Assembly: GCF_001718835.1 (NCBI RefSeq)
Contig: NZ_CP013443.1
Coordinates: 3,162,001-3,226,000 of the forward strand
Length of the DNA: 64,000 nt
DNA from: Burkholderia cepacia
GTDB lineage: Bacteria > Pseudomonadota > Gammaproteobacteria > Burkholderiales > Burkholderiaceae
Direction: 5' to 3'
The position numbers and the translations under genes are program-made. Shown here one piece after another: positions 8,585-16,923 of the stretch (within the stretch, counting starts at the first letter, position 1; each line of letters begins with the position of its first letter). The notes under the pieces were generated by a model. The model saw only the letters and a program-made list of their open reading frames with translations. It was not told the origin of the DNA and did not search any database.

Positions 8585-9517
8585 ATGGACCGACTGGGCG
8601 ATATCCGGCTGTTCGTCGAGGCGGCCGAACTGGGCAGCCTGTCCGCCGCCGGGCGCAGGCTGAACCTGACGCCGGCCGCCGCGAGCGCGCGCCTCGCGAA
8701 GCTCGAGGCGGCGGTCGCCACCCGGCTGTTCGACCGTTCGACCCGGCAGTTGCGGCTCACCGACGAGGGCCGCCTGTATCTGAACGGCTGCCGGCAGGCG
8801 TTGCAGGCGCTCGACGATGCAAACGCGCTGCTCCAGGCCGGCCGCAACGTCGTCGCCGGCCGGGTGCGGCTGTCGGCGACGTCCGATTTCGGCCGCCGCC
8901 GGCTGCTCGACTGGCTCGACGAATTCACCGCGCTTTACCCGGACGTGACGTTCTCGCTGACGGCATCCGACTCGACGGTGAACCTGTGGCAGGACGAGAT
9001 CGACCTCGCGATCCGGTTCGCCGCGCCGCCCGACGGCGCGCTGATCGCCCGCCGGCTGGCCGCGGACCGGCGCGTGCCGTGCGCGGCGCCGTCGTTCGTC
9101 GAACGCCACGGCTTGCCGCGCGATCCGCAAGATCTGGCCCGCTTTCCATGCAACGTGATCACGGTCGCGTCCGGGCCGATGAACACGTGGCGCTTCACGC
9201 GCGGCGACGACACGCAGACCTGCACGGTGCCGCTCGCCACCGCGTTCGAGACCAACGACGGCGGCCTCGCCCGCGAATGGGCACTGCGCGGCCGCGGCAT
9301 CGTGCTGAACTCGATCTGGGACGTGGCGGACGATGTGCGCGCGGGGCGGCTGCGCGTGCTGCTGCCCGACTGGCGGCACCAGAGCGCGCCGCTGCACGCG
9401 ATTTATCCCGGCAAGCGCTACATGGCGCCGCGCGTGCGTGTGCTGCTCGACTTTCTCGCCGAACGCTTCGCGCGCGAGGAAGCCGCGCACGACGACCTGC
9501 TGAACGCGTGCCGCTGA
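8585..9517 (+). CDS. LysR-family transcriptional regulator
   Basis: A 310-aa LysR regulator with the N-terminal winged helix-turn-helix at residues about 3-60 (AELGSLSAAGRRLNLTPAAAS then LFDRSTR) and a C-terminal two-lobe ligand-binding domain. The ATG at 8585 puts the HTH at the usual distance from the N-terminus; a TTG at 8540 would add 15 residues but overlaps the operator-like repeat. It is of the group that often governs a divergent exporter or oxidoreductase. Here the divergent neighbour is the MFS transporter, which is the likely target. The inducer is unknown. Confidence 0.88.
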   Translation: MDRLGDIRLFVEAAELGSLSAAGRRLNLTPAAASARLAKLEAAVATRLFDRSTRQLRLTDEGRLYLNGCRQALQALDDANALLQAGRNVVAGRVRLSATSDFGRRRLLDWLDEFTALYPDVTFSLTASDSTVNLWQDEIDLAIRFAAPPDGALIARRLAADRRVPCAAPSFVERHGLPRDPQDLARFPCNVITVASGPMNTWRFTRGDDTQTCTVPLATAFETNDGGLAREWALRGRGIVLNSIWDVADDVRAGRLRVLLPDWRHQSAPLHAIYPGKRYMAPRVRVLLDFLAERFAREEAAHDDLLNACR

Positions 9518-9609
9518 GCGCCCGACGGCCGGCCGGCGGGGTCCGACCCACGGCCGCCGCCGTCGCATGCGCTCGCGCGCTGCCGGCCGTTCCGCACGGG
9601 ACGAAAAGC

Positions 9610-9615
9610 TATAAT
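9610..9615 (+). promoter_or_regulatory. Putative -10 element for miaB
   Basis: TATAAT is an exact match to the sigma70 -10 consensus, rare in this GC-rich DNA, 122 bp before the miaB start. No convincing -35 was seen at 16-18 bp upstream. Confidence 0.5.
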
Positions 9616-9736
9616 GGAAAGCTTTCCCGACGATCTCTTCCCGGCGGCGGCGCATGCGCCGCGCGGCGGGCGGCCGGCCGTCCCGATTCACTCTTGACGA
9701 CGCCCCCAGGTCAACCACTGCGAACGGCGAACCCCC

Positions 9737-11110
9737 ATGACCAAGAAAGTTTACGTAAAGACCTTCGGCTGCCAGATGAACGAGTACGACTCGGACAAGA
9801 TGGTGGACGTGCTCAATGCCGCCGAAGGCCTCGAAAAGACCGATACCCCGGAAGACGCGGACATCATCCTGTTCAACACGTGCTCGGTGCGCGAGAAGGC
9901 GCAGGAGAAGGTGTTCTCCGACCTCGGCCGCGTGCGCGAGCTGAAGGAAGCGAAGCCCGGCCTGCTGATCGGCGTCGGCGGCTGCGTCGCGAGCCAGGAA
10001 GGCGCGTCGATCGTGTCGCGCGCGCCGTACGTCGACCTCGTGTTCGGCCCGCAGACCCTGCACCGCCTGCCGCAGATGATCGACGCCCGCCGCGAGAGCG
10101 GCCGCGCGCAGGTCGACATCACGTTCCCCGAGATCGAGAAGTTCGACCACCTGCCGCCCGCGCGCGTCGAGGGGCCGAGCGCGTTCGTGTCGATCATGGA
10201 AGGCTGCTCGAAGTACTGCAGCTACTGCGTGGTGCCGTATACGCGCGGCGATGAAGTGTCGCGTCCGCTCGACGACGTGCTGACCGAAGTGGCCGGCCTC
10301 GCCGACCAGGGCGTGCGCGAAGTCACGCTGCTCGGCCAGAACGTGAACGCCTACCGGGGCGCGCTGACGGCCGGTTCCGCCGAGATCGCCGATTTCGCGA
10401 CGCTGATCGAATACGTCGCCGACATCCCCGGCATCGAGCGGATCCGCTACACGACCTCGCACCCGAAGGAATTCACGCAGCGCCTGATCGACACCTACGC
10501 GAAGGTGCCGAAGCTCGTGAGCCACCTACACCTGCCCGTGCAGCACGGCTCCGACCGCATCCTGATGGCGATGAAGCGCGGCTATACGGTGCTCGAATAC
10601 AAGTCGGTGATCCGCAAGCTGCGCGCGATCCGCCCGGACCTGTCGCTGTCGACCGACATGATCGTCGGCTTCCCCGGCGAGACCGACGAGGATTTCGACA
10701 AGATGATGGCGCTCGTGCACGAGATGCGCTACGACACCAGCTTCTCGTTCATCTACAGCCCGCGCCCCGGCACGCCGGCCGCGAACCTGCACGACGACAC
10801 GCCGCGCGAGGTCAAGCTCAAACGCCTGCAACATCTGCAGGCGACCATCGAGGAAAACGTCGCGCGCATCAGCCAGTCGATGGTCGGGAAGGTCGAGCGG
10901 ATCCTCGTCGAGGGCCCGTCGCGCAAGGACCCGAACGAGCTCGCCGGCCGCACCGAGAACAACCGGGTCGTGAATTTCCCGGCGCCGCTCGCGTCGCACC
11001 CGCGCCTGATCGGCCAGATGATCGACGTGAAGATCAACCACGCGTACCCGCATTCGCTGCGCGGCGAGCTCGTGCTCGTGAGCGACGATGCGAGCGCGGC
11101 CACGCACTGA
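9737..11110 (+). CDS. miaB: tRNA-2-methylthio-N6-dimethylallyladenosine synthase
   Basis: Radical SAM methylthiotransferase that adds the 2-methylthio group to i6A37 of tRNAs reading UNN codons. The 457-aa protein has the three family domains: an N-terminal UPF0004 domain with cluster cysteines Cys12, Cys49 and Cys83; a radical SAM core with Cys157, Cys161 and Cys164 (CSKYCSYC); and a C-terminal TRAM domain. It heads the conserved set miaB-phoH-ybeY-corC-lnt known from E. coli as miaB-ybeZ-ybeY-ybeX-lnt. A TATAAT box lies 122 bp upstream. Confidence 0.96.
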   Translation: MTKKVYVKTFGCQMNEYDSDKMVDVLNAAEGLEKTDTPEDADIILFNTCSVREKAQEKVFSDLGRVRELKEAKPGLLIGVGGCVASQEGASIVSRAPYVDLVFGPQTLHRLPQMIDARRESGRAQVDITFPEIEKFDHLPPARVEGPSAFVSIMEGCSKYCSYCVVPYTRGDEVSRPLDDVLTEVAGLADQGVREVTLLGQNVNAYRGALTAGSAEIADFATLIEYVADIPGIERIRYTTSHPKEFTQRLIDTYAKVPKLVSHLHLPVQHGSDRILMAMKRGYTVLEYKSVIRKLRAIRPDLSLSTDMIVGFPGETDEDFDKMMALVHEMRYDTSFSFIYSPRPGTPAANLHDDTPREVKLKRLQHLQATIEENVARISQSMVGKVERILVEGPSRKDPNELAGRTENNRVVNFPAPLASHPRLIGQMIDVKINHAYPHSLRGELVLVSDDASAATH

Positions 11111-11135
11111 CGTTCCACAGGAGCCCGACGCCACT

Positions 11136-12182
11136 TTGAAGCCGACCCAAGCACTGGAATTCGTCGCGCCGCGCGACGACAATGCGCGCCTCGCCAACCT
11201 CTGCGGCCCGCTCGACGAGAACCTGCGGCAGATCGAACAGGCGCTCGACGTCACGCTGTCGCGACGGGGCCACCGGATCGCGATCCGCGGGCGCGGCGCC
11301 AAGCTCGCGCTCGCCGCGCTCGAGAACTTCTACAACCGCGCGCGCGATGCGCTGTCGGTCGACGACATCCAGCTCGCGCTGGTCGAAGTGCGCCACACGG
11401 GCGGCAACGGCCGCCAGGACACGCTCGACGTGCGCTTCCGCGGCGACCCCGACCATCCGTTCGACGACCCCGTCGTCCAGCTCGACGCCGGCGAGCCGGA
11501 CGAGGAACCCGCGCCGAAGCTCTACACGCGGCGCGCCGACCTGCGCGGCCGCACGCCGGCGCAGCGCGAATACCTGAAGCAGATCCTGTCGCACGACGTG
11601 ACGTTCGGCATCGGGCCCGCCGGCACCGGCAAGACCTACCTCGCGGTCGCCTGCGCGGTCGACGCGCTCGAGCGCGACCAGGTCAAGCGGATCGTGCTGA
11701 CGCGCCCGGCCGTCGAGGCCGGCGAGCGGCTCGGCTTCCTGCCGGGCGATCTCGCGCAGAAGGTCGACCCGTACCTGCGCCCGCTGTACGACGCGCTGTA
11801 CGACCTGCTCGGTTTCGACAAGACGGCGAAGATGTTCGAACGCCAGATGATCGAGATCGCGCCGCTCGCGTACATGCGCGGCCGCACGCTGAACCACGCG
11901 TTCATCATCCTCGACGAGGCGCAGAACACGACGCCCGAGCAGATGAAGATGTTCCTCACGCGGATCGGCTTCGGCTCCAAGGCGGTCGTGACCGGCGACA
12001 CGAGCCAGGTCGACCTGCCGCGCGGCCACAAGAGCGGCCTCGTCGAGGCGCAGCAGGTGCTCGGCGGCGTGCGCGGCATCGCGCTCACGCGCTTCACGAG
12101 CGCGGACGTCGTGCGCCATCCGCTCGTCGCGCGCATCGTCGAGGCGTACGACGAATTCCACGCGCAGCACCAGGACGGCTGA
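11136..12182 (+). CDS. phoH: PhoH-family ATPase
   Basis: A 348-aa PhoH/YbeZ protein, an NTPase linked to RNA metabolism that works with the YbeY endoribonuclease. Walker A is GPAGTGKT at residues 160-167, and Walker B with its Asp-Glu is FIILDEAQN. The N-terminal part resembles an R3H/KH-like nucleic-acid-binding region. I choose the TTG at 11136 because CAGGAG lies at 11118-11123 and relatives begin with the same MKPTQ-like segment; an upstream in-frame start at 11088 would overlap miaB. A strong terminator directly after the gene separates it from ybeY, unlike a simple single-transcript layout. Confidence 0.92.
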   Translation: MKPTQALEFVAPRDDNARLANLCGPLDENLRQIEQALDVTLSRRGHRIAIRGRGAKLALAALENFYNRARDALSVDDIQLALVEVRHTGGNGRQDTLDVRFRGDPDHPFDDPVVQLDAGEPDEEPAPKLYTRRADLRGRTPAQREYLKQILSHDVTFGIGPAGTGKTYLAVACAVDALERDQVKRIVLTRPAVEAGERLGFLPGDLAQKVDPYLRPLYDALYDLLGFDKTAKMFERQMIEIAPLAYMRGRTLNHAFIILDEAQNTTPEQMKMFLTRIGFGSKAVVTGDTSQVDLPRGHKSGLVEAQQVLGGVRGIALTRFTSADVVRHPLVARIVEAYDEFHAQHQDG

Positions 12183-12198
12183 CGCGCCCGCGCGTCAC

Positions 12199-12232
12199 GC
12201 CCGGCCCGCCAGACGGCGCGCCGGGCTTTTTT
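12199..12232 (+). terminator. Intrinsic terminator after phoH
   Basis: GCCCGGC (12199-12205) pairs with GCCGGGC (12220-12226), followed immediately by TTTTTTC. It lies 17 bp after the phoH stop. This is a textbook rho-independent terminator inside a gene set usually thought to be co-transcribed. Confidence 0.8.
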
Positions 12233-12286
12233 CGCCTGCGCGGCGCATGGTTCCCGCGCCGGCCGAATTCGGGTGCGATCGGCCGT

Positions 12287-12298
12287 TTGGTGTATCCT
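12287..12298 (+). promoter_or_regulatory. Promoter-like motif before ybeY
   Basis: TTGGTGTATCCT occurs here and again, identical over 12 bases, at 14189-14200 before corC. TATCCT is an acceptable -10 hexamer, and both copies lie 27-47 bp before a start codon. The first copy directly follows the phoH terminator, where a new promoter would be needed. Confidence 0.4.
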
Positions 12299-12325
12299 CA
12301 ACGCGTCCCAATCGCCGCACGCGTC

Positions 12326-13105
12326 ATGAAATCCTCTCGTTCCCGCAAGTCCGTCCGCGCCGACCAGGCCACGTCCGAAACGCTCCGTCTTTCGCTGTTC
12401 GATGCGAAGGGCAAGGCCCGGACCGCCAACGCGCAAGGGCTGCGAATCGACTTCCCTGACGGCCGCAGCCTGATGTTCGACCTGTCGGGCAGTTCCGGAG
12501 AAGCCGCCGTCGCGATCGTCGCGCAGCACAACGATCCGGCCATGCGCGCGAAGATCGCGCTGCAGCCCGAGCACTACGACAGCGTGACGCTGCACGTGGG
12601 CGCCGAGCCCGCGCCGCCCGACGTCGGCCTCGATGACGAAGCGATCCGCGATCCCGAGCTCGACCTGTCCGTGCAGTACGGCGACGAGATCACGAGCGAC
12701 GTGCGCAAGACGCTGCCCAAGCGCAAGCTGATCGCCGAATGGATCGAGCCGGCGCTGTTCGCCAGCGCGCAGCTCACCGTACGCTTCGTCGGCGAAGAGG
12801 AAGGCCGCACGCTGAACGCCGGCTACCGCCACAAGGACTACCCGACCAACGTGTTGACCTTCGCGTACGACGCGGCGCCCGACGGCACCGTGATCGGCGA
12901 CCTCGTGCTGTGCTGCCCGGTCGTCGAGAAGGAGGCGCACGACCAGGGCAAGCCGCTCACCGCCCATTACGCGCACCTGCTGGTGCACGGCGCGCTGCAC
13001 GCGCAGGGCTACGACCACGAGACGAGCGACGAGGACGCGGCCGAAATGGAAGCGCTCGAAGTCGACATCCTCGCGAAGCTGGGCTTCCCGAACCCGTACC
13101 AGTAA
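12326..13105 (+). CDS. ybeY: Endoribonuclease YbeY with long N-terminal extension
   Basis: Single-strand-specific metal-dependent RNase needed for 16S rRNA 3'-end maturation and late 70S ribosome quality control. The zinc motif HGALHAQGYDH gives ligands His221, His225 and His231, followed by the usual acidic helix. The catalytic domain occupies residues about 113-259. Most YbeY proteins are 150-185 aa; this frame is 259 aa with about 110 extra N-terminal residues that keep coding-like composition (a DGRSLMFDLSGSSGE segment) but match no domain I know. The ATG at 12326 is the first plausible start after the terminator and promoter motif. A shorter protein from an internal start, for instance near residue 75, cannot be ruled out. 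Confidence 0.88.
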   Translation: MKSSRSRKSVRADQATSETLRLSLFDAKGKARTANAQGLRIDFPDGRSLMFDLSGSSGEAAVAIVAQHNDPAMRAKIALQPEHYDSVTLHVGAEPAPPDVGLDDEAIRDPELDLSVQYGDEITSDVRKTLPKRKLIAEWIEPALFASAQLTVRFVGEEEGRTLNAGYRHKDYPTNVLTFAYDAAPDGTVIGDLVLCCPVVEKEAHDQGKPLTAHYAHLLVHGALHAQGYDHETSDEDAAEMEALEVDILAKLGFPNPYQ

Positions 13106-13117
13106 GCCGTCCGCACG

Positions 13118-13750
13118 ATGCGCAACGCCGTGACGCTCCCGCCCGCCTACCCGCCGTCGATCGGCGACGGGCGCCTGCTGACCGAAGACGAGCTCGCGGC
13201 GTCGCTCGCGCACACGATGCGCGACTGGGACGGCCGGCAGGATCTGTGGCTGTTCGGCTATGGCTCGCTGATCTGGAACCCGGGATTGCCGACCGTCGCC
13301 GCGATACGCGGCAAGGTGCACGGCTATCATCGCGGGCTCTACCTGTGGTCGCGCGTGAACCGCGGCACCCCCGAACGCCCGGGCCTCGTGCTCGCGCTCG
13401 ATCGCGGCGGCTCGTGCTCGGGCATCGCGTTCCGGCTCGCCGGCCCGACCGCGCAGCCGCACCTCGAAACGTTGTGGAAACGCGAAATGCCGATGGGCTC
13501 CTACCGGCCCGCGTGGCTGCCGTGCTCGCTCGAGAACGGCGAGCGCGTGAACGCACTCGCGTTCGTGATGCGCCGCGAAGCGCCGACCTATACGGGCAAG
13601 CTGTCCGACCCCGTCGTCAAGGAAGTGTTCAGTTGCGCGGCCGGCCGCTACGGCACGACGCTCGACTACGTCAGCCGCACGGTCGACGCGCTGCGCGCGA
13701 GCGGCATTCCCGATCGCGCCCTGGAAGGGCTGCTGGCCCGCTGCCGCTGA
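13118..13750 (+). CDS. chaC: Glutathione-specific gamma-glutamylcyclotransferase (ChaC family)
   Basis: Predicted to cleave glutathione to 5-oxoproline and Cys-Gly in the cytosol. The 210-aa protein has the ChaC substrate-binding loop FGYGSLIW at residues 46-53, and a glutamate in the WKREMPMG segment fits the catalytic Glu position. It starts 12 bp after the ybeY stop, so it is probably co-transcribed with ybeY. It is not part of the E. coli miaB-lnt cluster; its insertion here between ybeY and corC is a local rearrangement. The name ChaC is historical and does not imply a calcium antiporter role. Confidence 0.88.
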   Translation: MRNAVTLPPAYPPSIGDGRLLTEDELAASLAHTMRDWDGRQDLWLFGYGSLIWNPGLPTVAAIRGKVHGYHRGLYLWSRVNRGTPERPGLVLALDRGGSCSGIAFRLAGPTAQPHLETLWKREMPMGSYRPAWLPCSLENGERVNALAFVMRREAPTYTGKLSDPVVKEVFSCAAGRYGTTLDYVSRTVDALRASGIPDRALEGLLARCR

Positions 13751-13808
13751 CGTGCCGCACGGCCGCCCGTCGCCCTCACCGCCCGTTCACCTTCGAAGGA
13801 CGCCCGCC

Positions 13809-13958
13809 ATGACCTCGCCCCGCTGGCCGCGCTGCAAAACCGTCGCACTGATCGTCGCCGCGAGCGTCGCGCTGTCCGGCTGCGGCATACTCGGCTGCGG
13901 CGGCGCCGCGACCAACGGCGCGGCCGCCGGCGGCTGCTCGGCCGGCATGCGGTTCTGA
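13809..13958 (+). CDS. Tiny cysteine-rich lipoprotein
   Basis: A 49-aa protein with a basic N-terminus, a hydrophobic stretch and a lipobox ending ALSGC (Cys23). The mature part is only about 27 residues, rich in Gly and Ala, with cysteines at the lipidation site and in the CGILGCGG and GGCSAG segments. AAGGA lies 10 bases before the ATG. It resembles entericidin-like or other short envelope lipoproteins in size, but I do not recognise a family. It is 58 bp after chaC on the same strand. Because it is so short, the call rests on the signal sequence and ribosome site. Confidence 0.6.
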   Translation: MTSPRWPRCKTVALIVAASVALSGCGILGCGGAATNGAAAGGCSAGMRF

Positions 13959-14188
13959 ACCCGGCGGCCCGCCGCCGGCGGCAAATCGTCGCGCCCCACC
14001 CCTCACCGAAAAAACACCCGACCGGCCGGTCCGCCCGGAATTTCGTCCGACGCTGCCCCGCCGCGCCTTTCTGAGATAGGATGGAAACGACAGGACGGCG
14101 TGGCGCCGAGCCCGCCTGTCGCCGAGCGGGGCTTGCGCGGCTGCCCGCCCCGGCCGGATGGCCGGGGTGACACGGTCGCGTCGCGCCC

Positions 14189-14200
14189 TTGGTGTATCCT
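14189..14200 (+). promoter_or_regulatory. Promoter-like motif before corC
   Basis: Second copy of TTGGTGTATCCT, 47 bp before the corC start. The identity with the copy before ybeY suggests a shared promoter element. Confidence 0.4.
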
Positions 14201-14247
14201 TGCCTACTCCGTGACAGCGCGCTCCGGCATGACCCGGGCGCACCACC

Positions 14248-15135
14248 ATGAACGATTCGTATCCCAGTCGTAAGCCAACCGACAAACCGCAAGAAAAGCG
14301 CTCGCTGCTCGAGCGCCTGACCGACTTCATCTCGCCCGAGCCCGAATCCCGCGGCGAGTTGCTGGAAATCCTCCAGGATGCCCACGAACGCAACCTGATC
14401 GACGCCGATTCGCTGTCGATGATCGAAGGCGTGTTCCAGGTGTCCGACCTGTGCGCGCGCGACATCATGGTGCCGCGCGCCCAGATGGACGCGATCAACA
14501 TCGCCGACAAGCCCGAGGATTTCATCCCGTTCGTCCTCGAAAAGGCGCACTCGCGCTACCCCGTGTACGAGGAGAACCGCGACAACGTCATCGGCGTGCT
14601 GCTCGCGAAGGATCTGCTGCGTTTCTATGCCGAAGAGGAATTCGACGTGCGCGGGATGCTGCGCCCGGCCGTGTTCATTCCCGAATCGAAGCGCCTGAAC
14701 GTGCTGCTGCACGACTTCCGCGTGAACCGCAACCACCTCGCGATCGTCGTCGACGAATACGGCGGCGTCGCGGGCCTGATCACGATCGAGGACGTGCTCG
14801 AGCAGATCGTCGGCGACATCGAGGACGAATACGATTTCGACGAGGAAGCCGGCAACATCATCTCGGGGCCCGACGGCCGCTACCGCGTGCGTGCGCTCAC
14901 CGAGATCGAACAGTTCAACGAGACGTTCGGCACCGATTTCCCGGACGACGAAGTCGATACGATCGGCGGGCTGATCACGCATCACTTCGGCCGCGTCCCG
15001 CATCGCGGCGAGAAGCTGCAGCTCGGCAACCTCGTGTTCGAGATCCAGCGCGGCGATGCGCGCCAGGTCCACGTGCTGCTGGTGCGCCGCAACCCGCTCG
15101 CCAGCCGTCGCGCCGAGACCTCGCACGAGGACTGA
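14248..15135 (+). CDS. corC: CorC/YbeX-type CBS-domain protein
   Basis: A 295-aa cytosolic protein with two CBS domains (residues about 65-190, including ARDIMVPRAQMD and VDEYGGVAGLITIEDVLEQI) and a C-terminal CorC/HlyC transporter-associated domain (about 205-285). Family members bind nucleotides and are linked to magnesium/cobalt efflux and, in E. coli as YbeX, to ribosome function. There is no transmembrane DUF21 domain, so it is the short CorC type rather than a CNNM transporter. It lies in the conserved position between ybeY and lnt, 52 bp before lnt. Confidence 0.92.
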   Translation: MNDSYPSRKPTDKPQEKRSLLERLTDFISPEPESRGELLEILQDAHERNLIDADSLSMIEGVFQVSDLCARDIMVPRAQMDAINIADKPEDFIPFVLEKAHSRYPVYEENRDNVIGVLLAKDLLRFYAEEEFDVRGMLRPAVFIPESKRLNVLLHDFRVNRNHLAIVVDEYGGVAGLITIEDVLEQIVGDIEDEYDFDEEAGNIISGPDGRYRVRALTEIEQFNETFGTDFPDDEVDTIGGLITHHFGRVPHRGEKLQLGNLVFEIQRGDARQVHVLLVRRNPLASRRAETSHED

Positions 15136-15187
15136 CCGTCGCGCGCCAGCCGCGCGTTCCACAACCGCTCGCCCACTTCCGCTTCAC

Positions 15188-16876
15188 ATGGACGATCCGA
15201 TCCTGTCCCGCCCGGCTGGCGGCCTTCTCGCGCCGCCCCCCGGCCGCGCGCTGCCGCGCTGGCACTACCCGGCCGCGCTGCTCGCCGGCGCCGCCAATAC
15301 GCTCAGCTTCGCGCCGACGCCGCATGGCGGCTGGCTGCAACTCGTCGTATTCGTCTGGTTTTTCGCGCAGCTCACGCGCACCGCGAGCTGGCGCAGCGCC
15401 GCGCTCACCGGCGGCGCGTTCGGCTTCGGCAACTTCATCAGCGGCATCTGGTGGCTCTACATCAGCATGCACGTCTACGGCGAGATGGCCGCGCCGCTCG
15501 CGGGCGGCGCGCTCGTGCTGTTCTCGCTGTACCTGTCGCTGTACCCGGCGTTCTCCGCCGGGCTGTGGTCGTTCTGCGCAGGCCATGCGTGGCATCGCCG
15601 CACGCCCGACCCGCGGCCGTTCTCGCCGACCTGGCACGGCGCATTCGCATTCGCGAGCGCATGGGCACTCGGCGAATGGCTGCGCGGCACCGTCTTCACC
15701 GGCTTCCCATGGCTCGCAAGCGGCTATCCGCAGGTCGACGGCCCGTTCGCGGGCTTCGCGCCGGTCGCCGGCGTGTACGGGATCGCGTGGGTGCTCGCCC
15801 TGTTCGCCGCGCTCGTCGTGCAGGCGCTCGCCGCCGCCCGGCCGTCGCCGCTCGCCGAACCCCGTGCCGGCAATGCGCGCGTGCGCGTCGCCGCGCCGGC
15901 CGGCATCGCGGTCGCGCTGATCGCGGCCGGTCTCGGGCTGTCGCAGGTCACGTGGACCGTGCCCGCGAACGCGCCGCTCACCGTGCGGCTGCTGCAGGGC
16001 AACGTGAAGCAGGACATCAAGTTCGAGGAAGCGGGCATCGACGCGGCGATCAAGATGTACACGCAGATGATCGTCGAGAAGCCGGCCGACCTGATCGTCA
16101 CGCCCGAAACCGCGATCGCGGTGATGATCCAGGAGTTGCCCGAGCCGTTCGCCGTCGCGATCCGCAAGTTCAGCGACACGACGGGCTCGGCCGTGCTGTT
16201 CGGCGCGGTCGGCGCATCGGTGACCGAGGACGGCCACTACGTCGACTATACGAACAGCCTGTACGGCGTGACGCCGAACTCGCGCGACATCTATCACTAC
16301 GACAAGCACCACCTCGTGCCCTTCGGCGAATTCATCCCGTGGGGCTTCCGGTGGTTCGTCGACCTGATGAAGATGCCGCTCGGCGACTTCGCGCGCGGCG
16401 CGCCGGTGCAGAAGCCGTTCCTCGTGCACAACCAGCCGGTGATGGCCGACATCTGCTACGAGGACTTGTTCGGCGAGGAAATCGCCGCGACGATCCGCGA
16501 CAACCCGCAGCCGCCGGGCGTGCTCGTCAACGTGACGAACCTCGCGTGGTTCGGCGACACGATCGCGCTCGACCAGCACCTGCAGATCGCGCGGATGCGC
16601 TCGCTCGAGACGGGCCGGCCGATGCTGCGCTCGACCAACACGGGGATGACGGCCGCGATCGACGCGCGCGGCCGCGTGCTCGGTCAGTTGAAGCCGTTCA
16701 CGATCGGCTCGCTCGACGTGCGGATCGAAGGCACGAGCGGCTTCACGCCTTACGTGACGAGCGGCAACAACATCGTGCTCGCGGTGTCGTTCGTGCTGCT
16801 CGCGTTCGGCTTCACGTTCGGCCCCGGGCTGCGCCGGCGCAACGGCGAGGCTGCGCGCCGCGACAAAGAGGCATGA
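15188..16876 (+). CDS. lnt: Apolipoprotein N-acyltransferase
   Basis: Adds the third acyl chain to the N-terminal cysteine of lipoproteins at the periplasmic side of the inner membrane. The 562-aa protein has about seven N-terminal membrane segments followed by a nitrilase-like periplasmic domain and a last C-terminal helix. The catalytic triad is visible as Glu307 (VTPETAI), Lys373 (YDKHHLVPFGE) and Cys423 (DICYEDLF). The ATG at 15188 gives the expected first helix position. It ends the miaB-lnt cluster and is followed by a GC-rich hairpin. Confidence 0.95.
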   Translation: MDDPILSRPAGGLLAPPPGRALPRWHYPAALLAGAANTLSFAPTPHGGWLQLVVFVWFFAQLTRTASWRSAALTGGAFGFGNFISGIWWLYISMHVYGEMAAPLAGGALVLFSLYLSLYPAFSAGLWSFCAGHAWHRRTPDPRPFSPTWHGAFAFASAWALGEWLRGTVFTGFPWLASGYPQVDGPFAGFAPVAGVYGIAWVLALFAALVVQALAAARPSPLAEPRAGNARVRVAAPAGIAVALIAAGLGLSQVTWTVPANAPLTVRLLQGNVKQDIKFEEAGIDAAIKMYTQMIVEKPADLIVTPETAIAVMIQELPEPFAVAIRKFSDTTGSAVLFGAVGASVTEDGHYVDYTNSLYGVTPNSRDIYHYDKHHLVPFGEFIPWGFRWFVDLMKMPLGDFARGAPVQKPFLVHNQPVMADICYEDLFGEEIAATIRDNPQPPGVLVNVTNLAWFGDTIALDQHLQIARMRSLETGRPMLRSTNTGMTAAIDARGRVLGQLKPFTIGSLDVRIEGTSGFTPYVTSGNNIVLAVSFVLLAFGFTFGPGLRRRNGEAARRDKEA

Positions 16877-16880
16877 CGCG

Positions 16881-16899
16881 GGCGGGCCGTGGGCCCGCC
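16881..16899. terminator. GC hairpin between convergent lnt and TPR gene
   Basis: GGCGGGCC (16881-16888) pairs with GGCCCGCC (16892-16899) with a 3-nt loop. No T-tract follows on either strand; it may still slow or end transcription between the two convergent genes. Confidence 0.35.
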
Positions 16900-16923
16900 G
16901 GCTGTCACGGCAGGTTGCGCGCG

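Noticed and set aside
8438..10525. Long minus-strand open frame continuing upstream of the MFS gene, antisense to miaB and the LysR gene
   Set aside because: miaB and the LysR gene are clear on the other strand; the extension is an Arg/His-rich shadow frame typical of GC-rich DNA.
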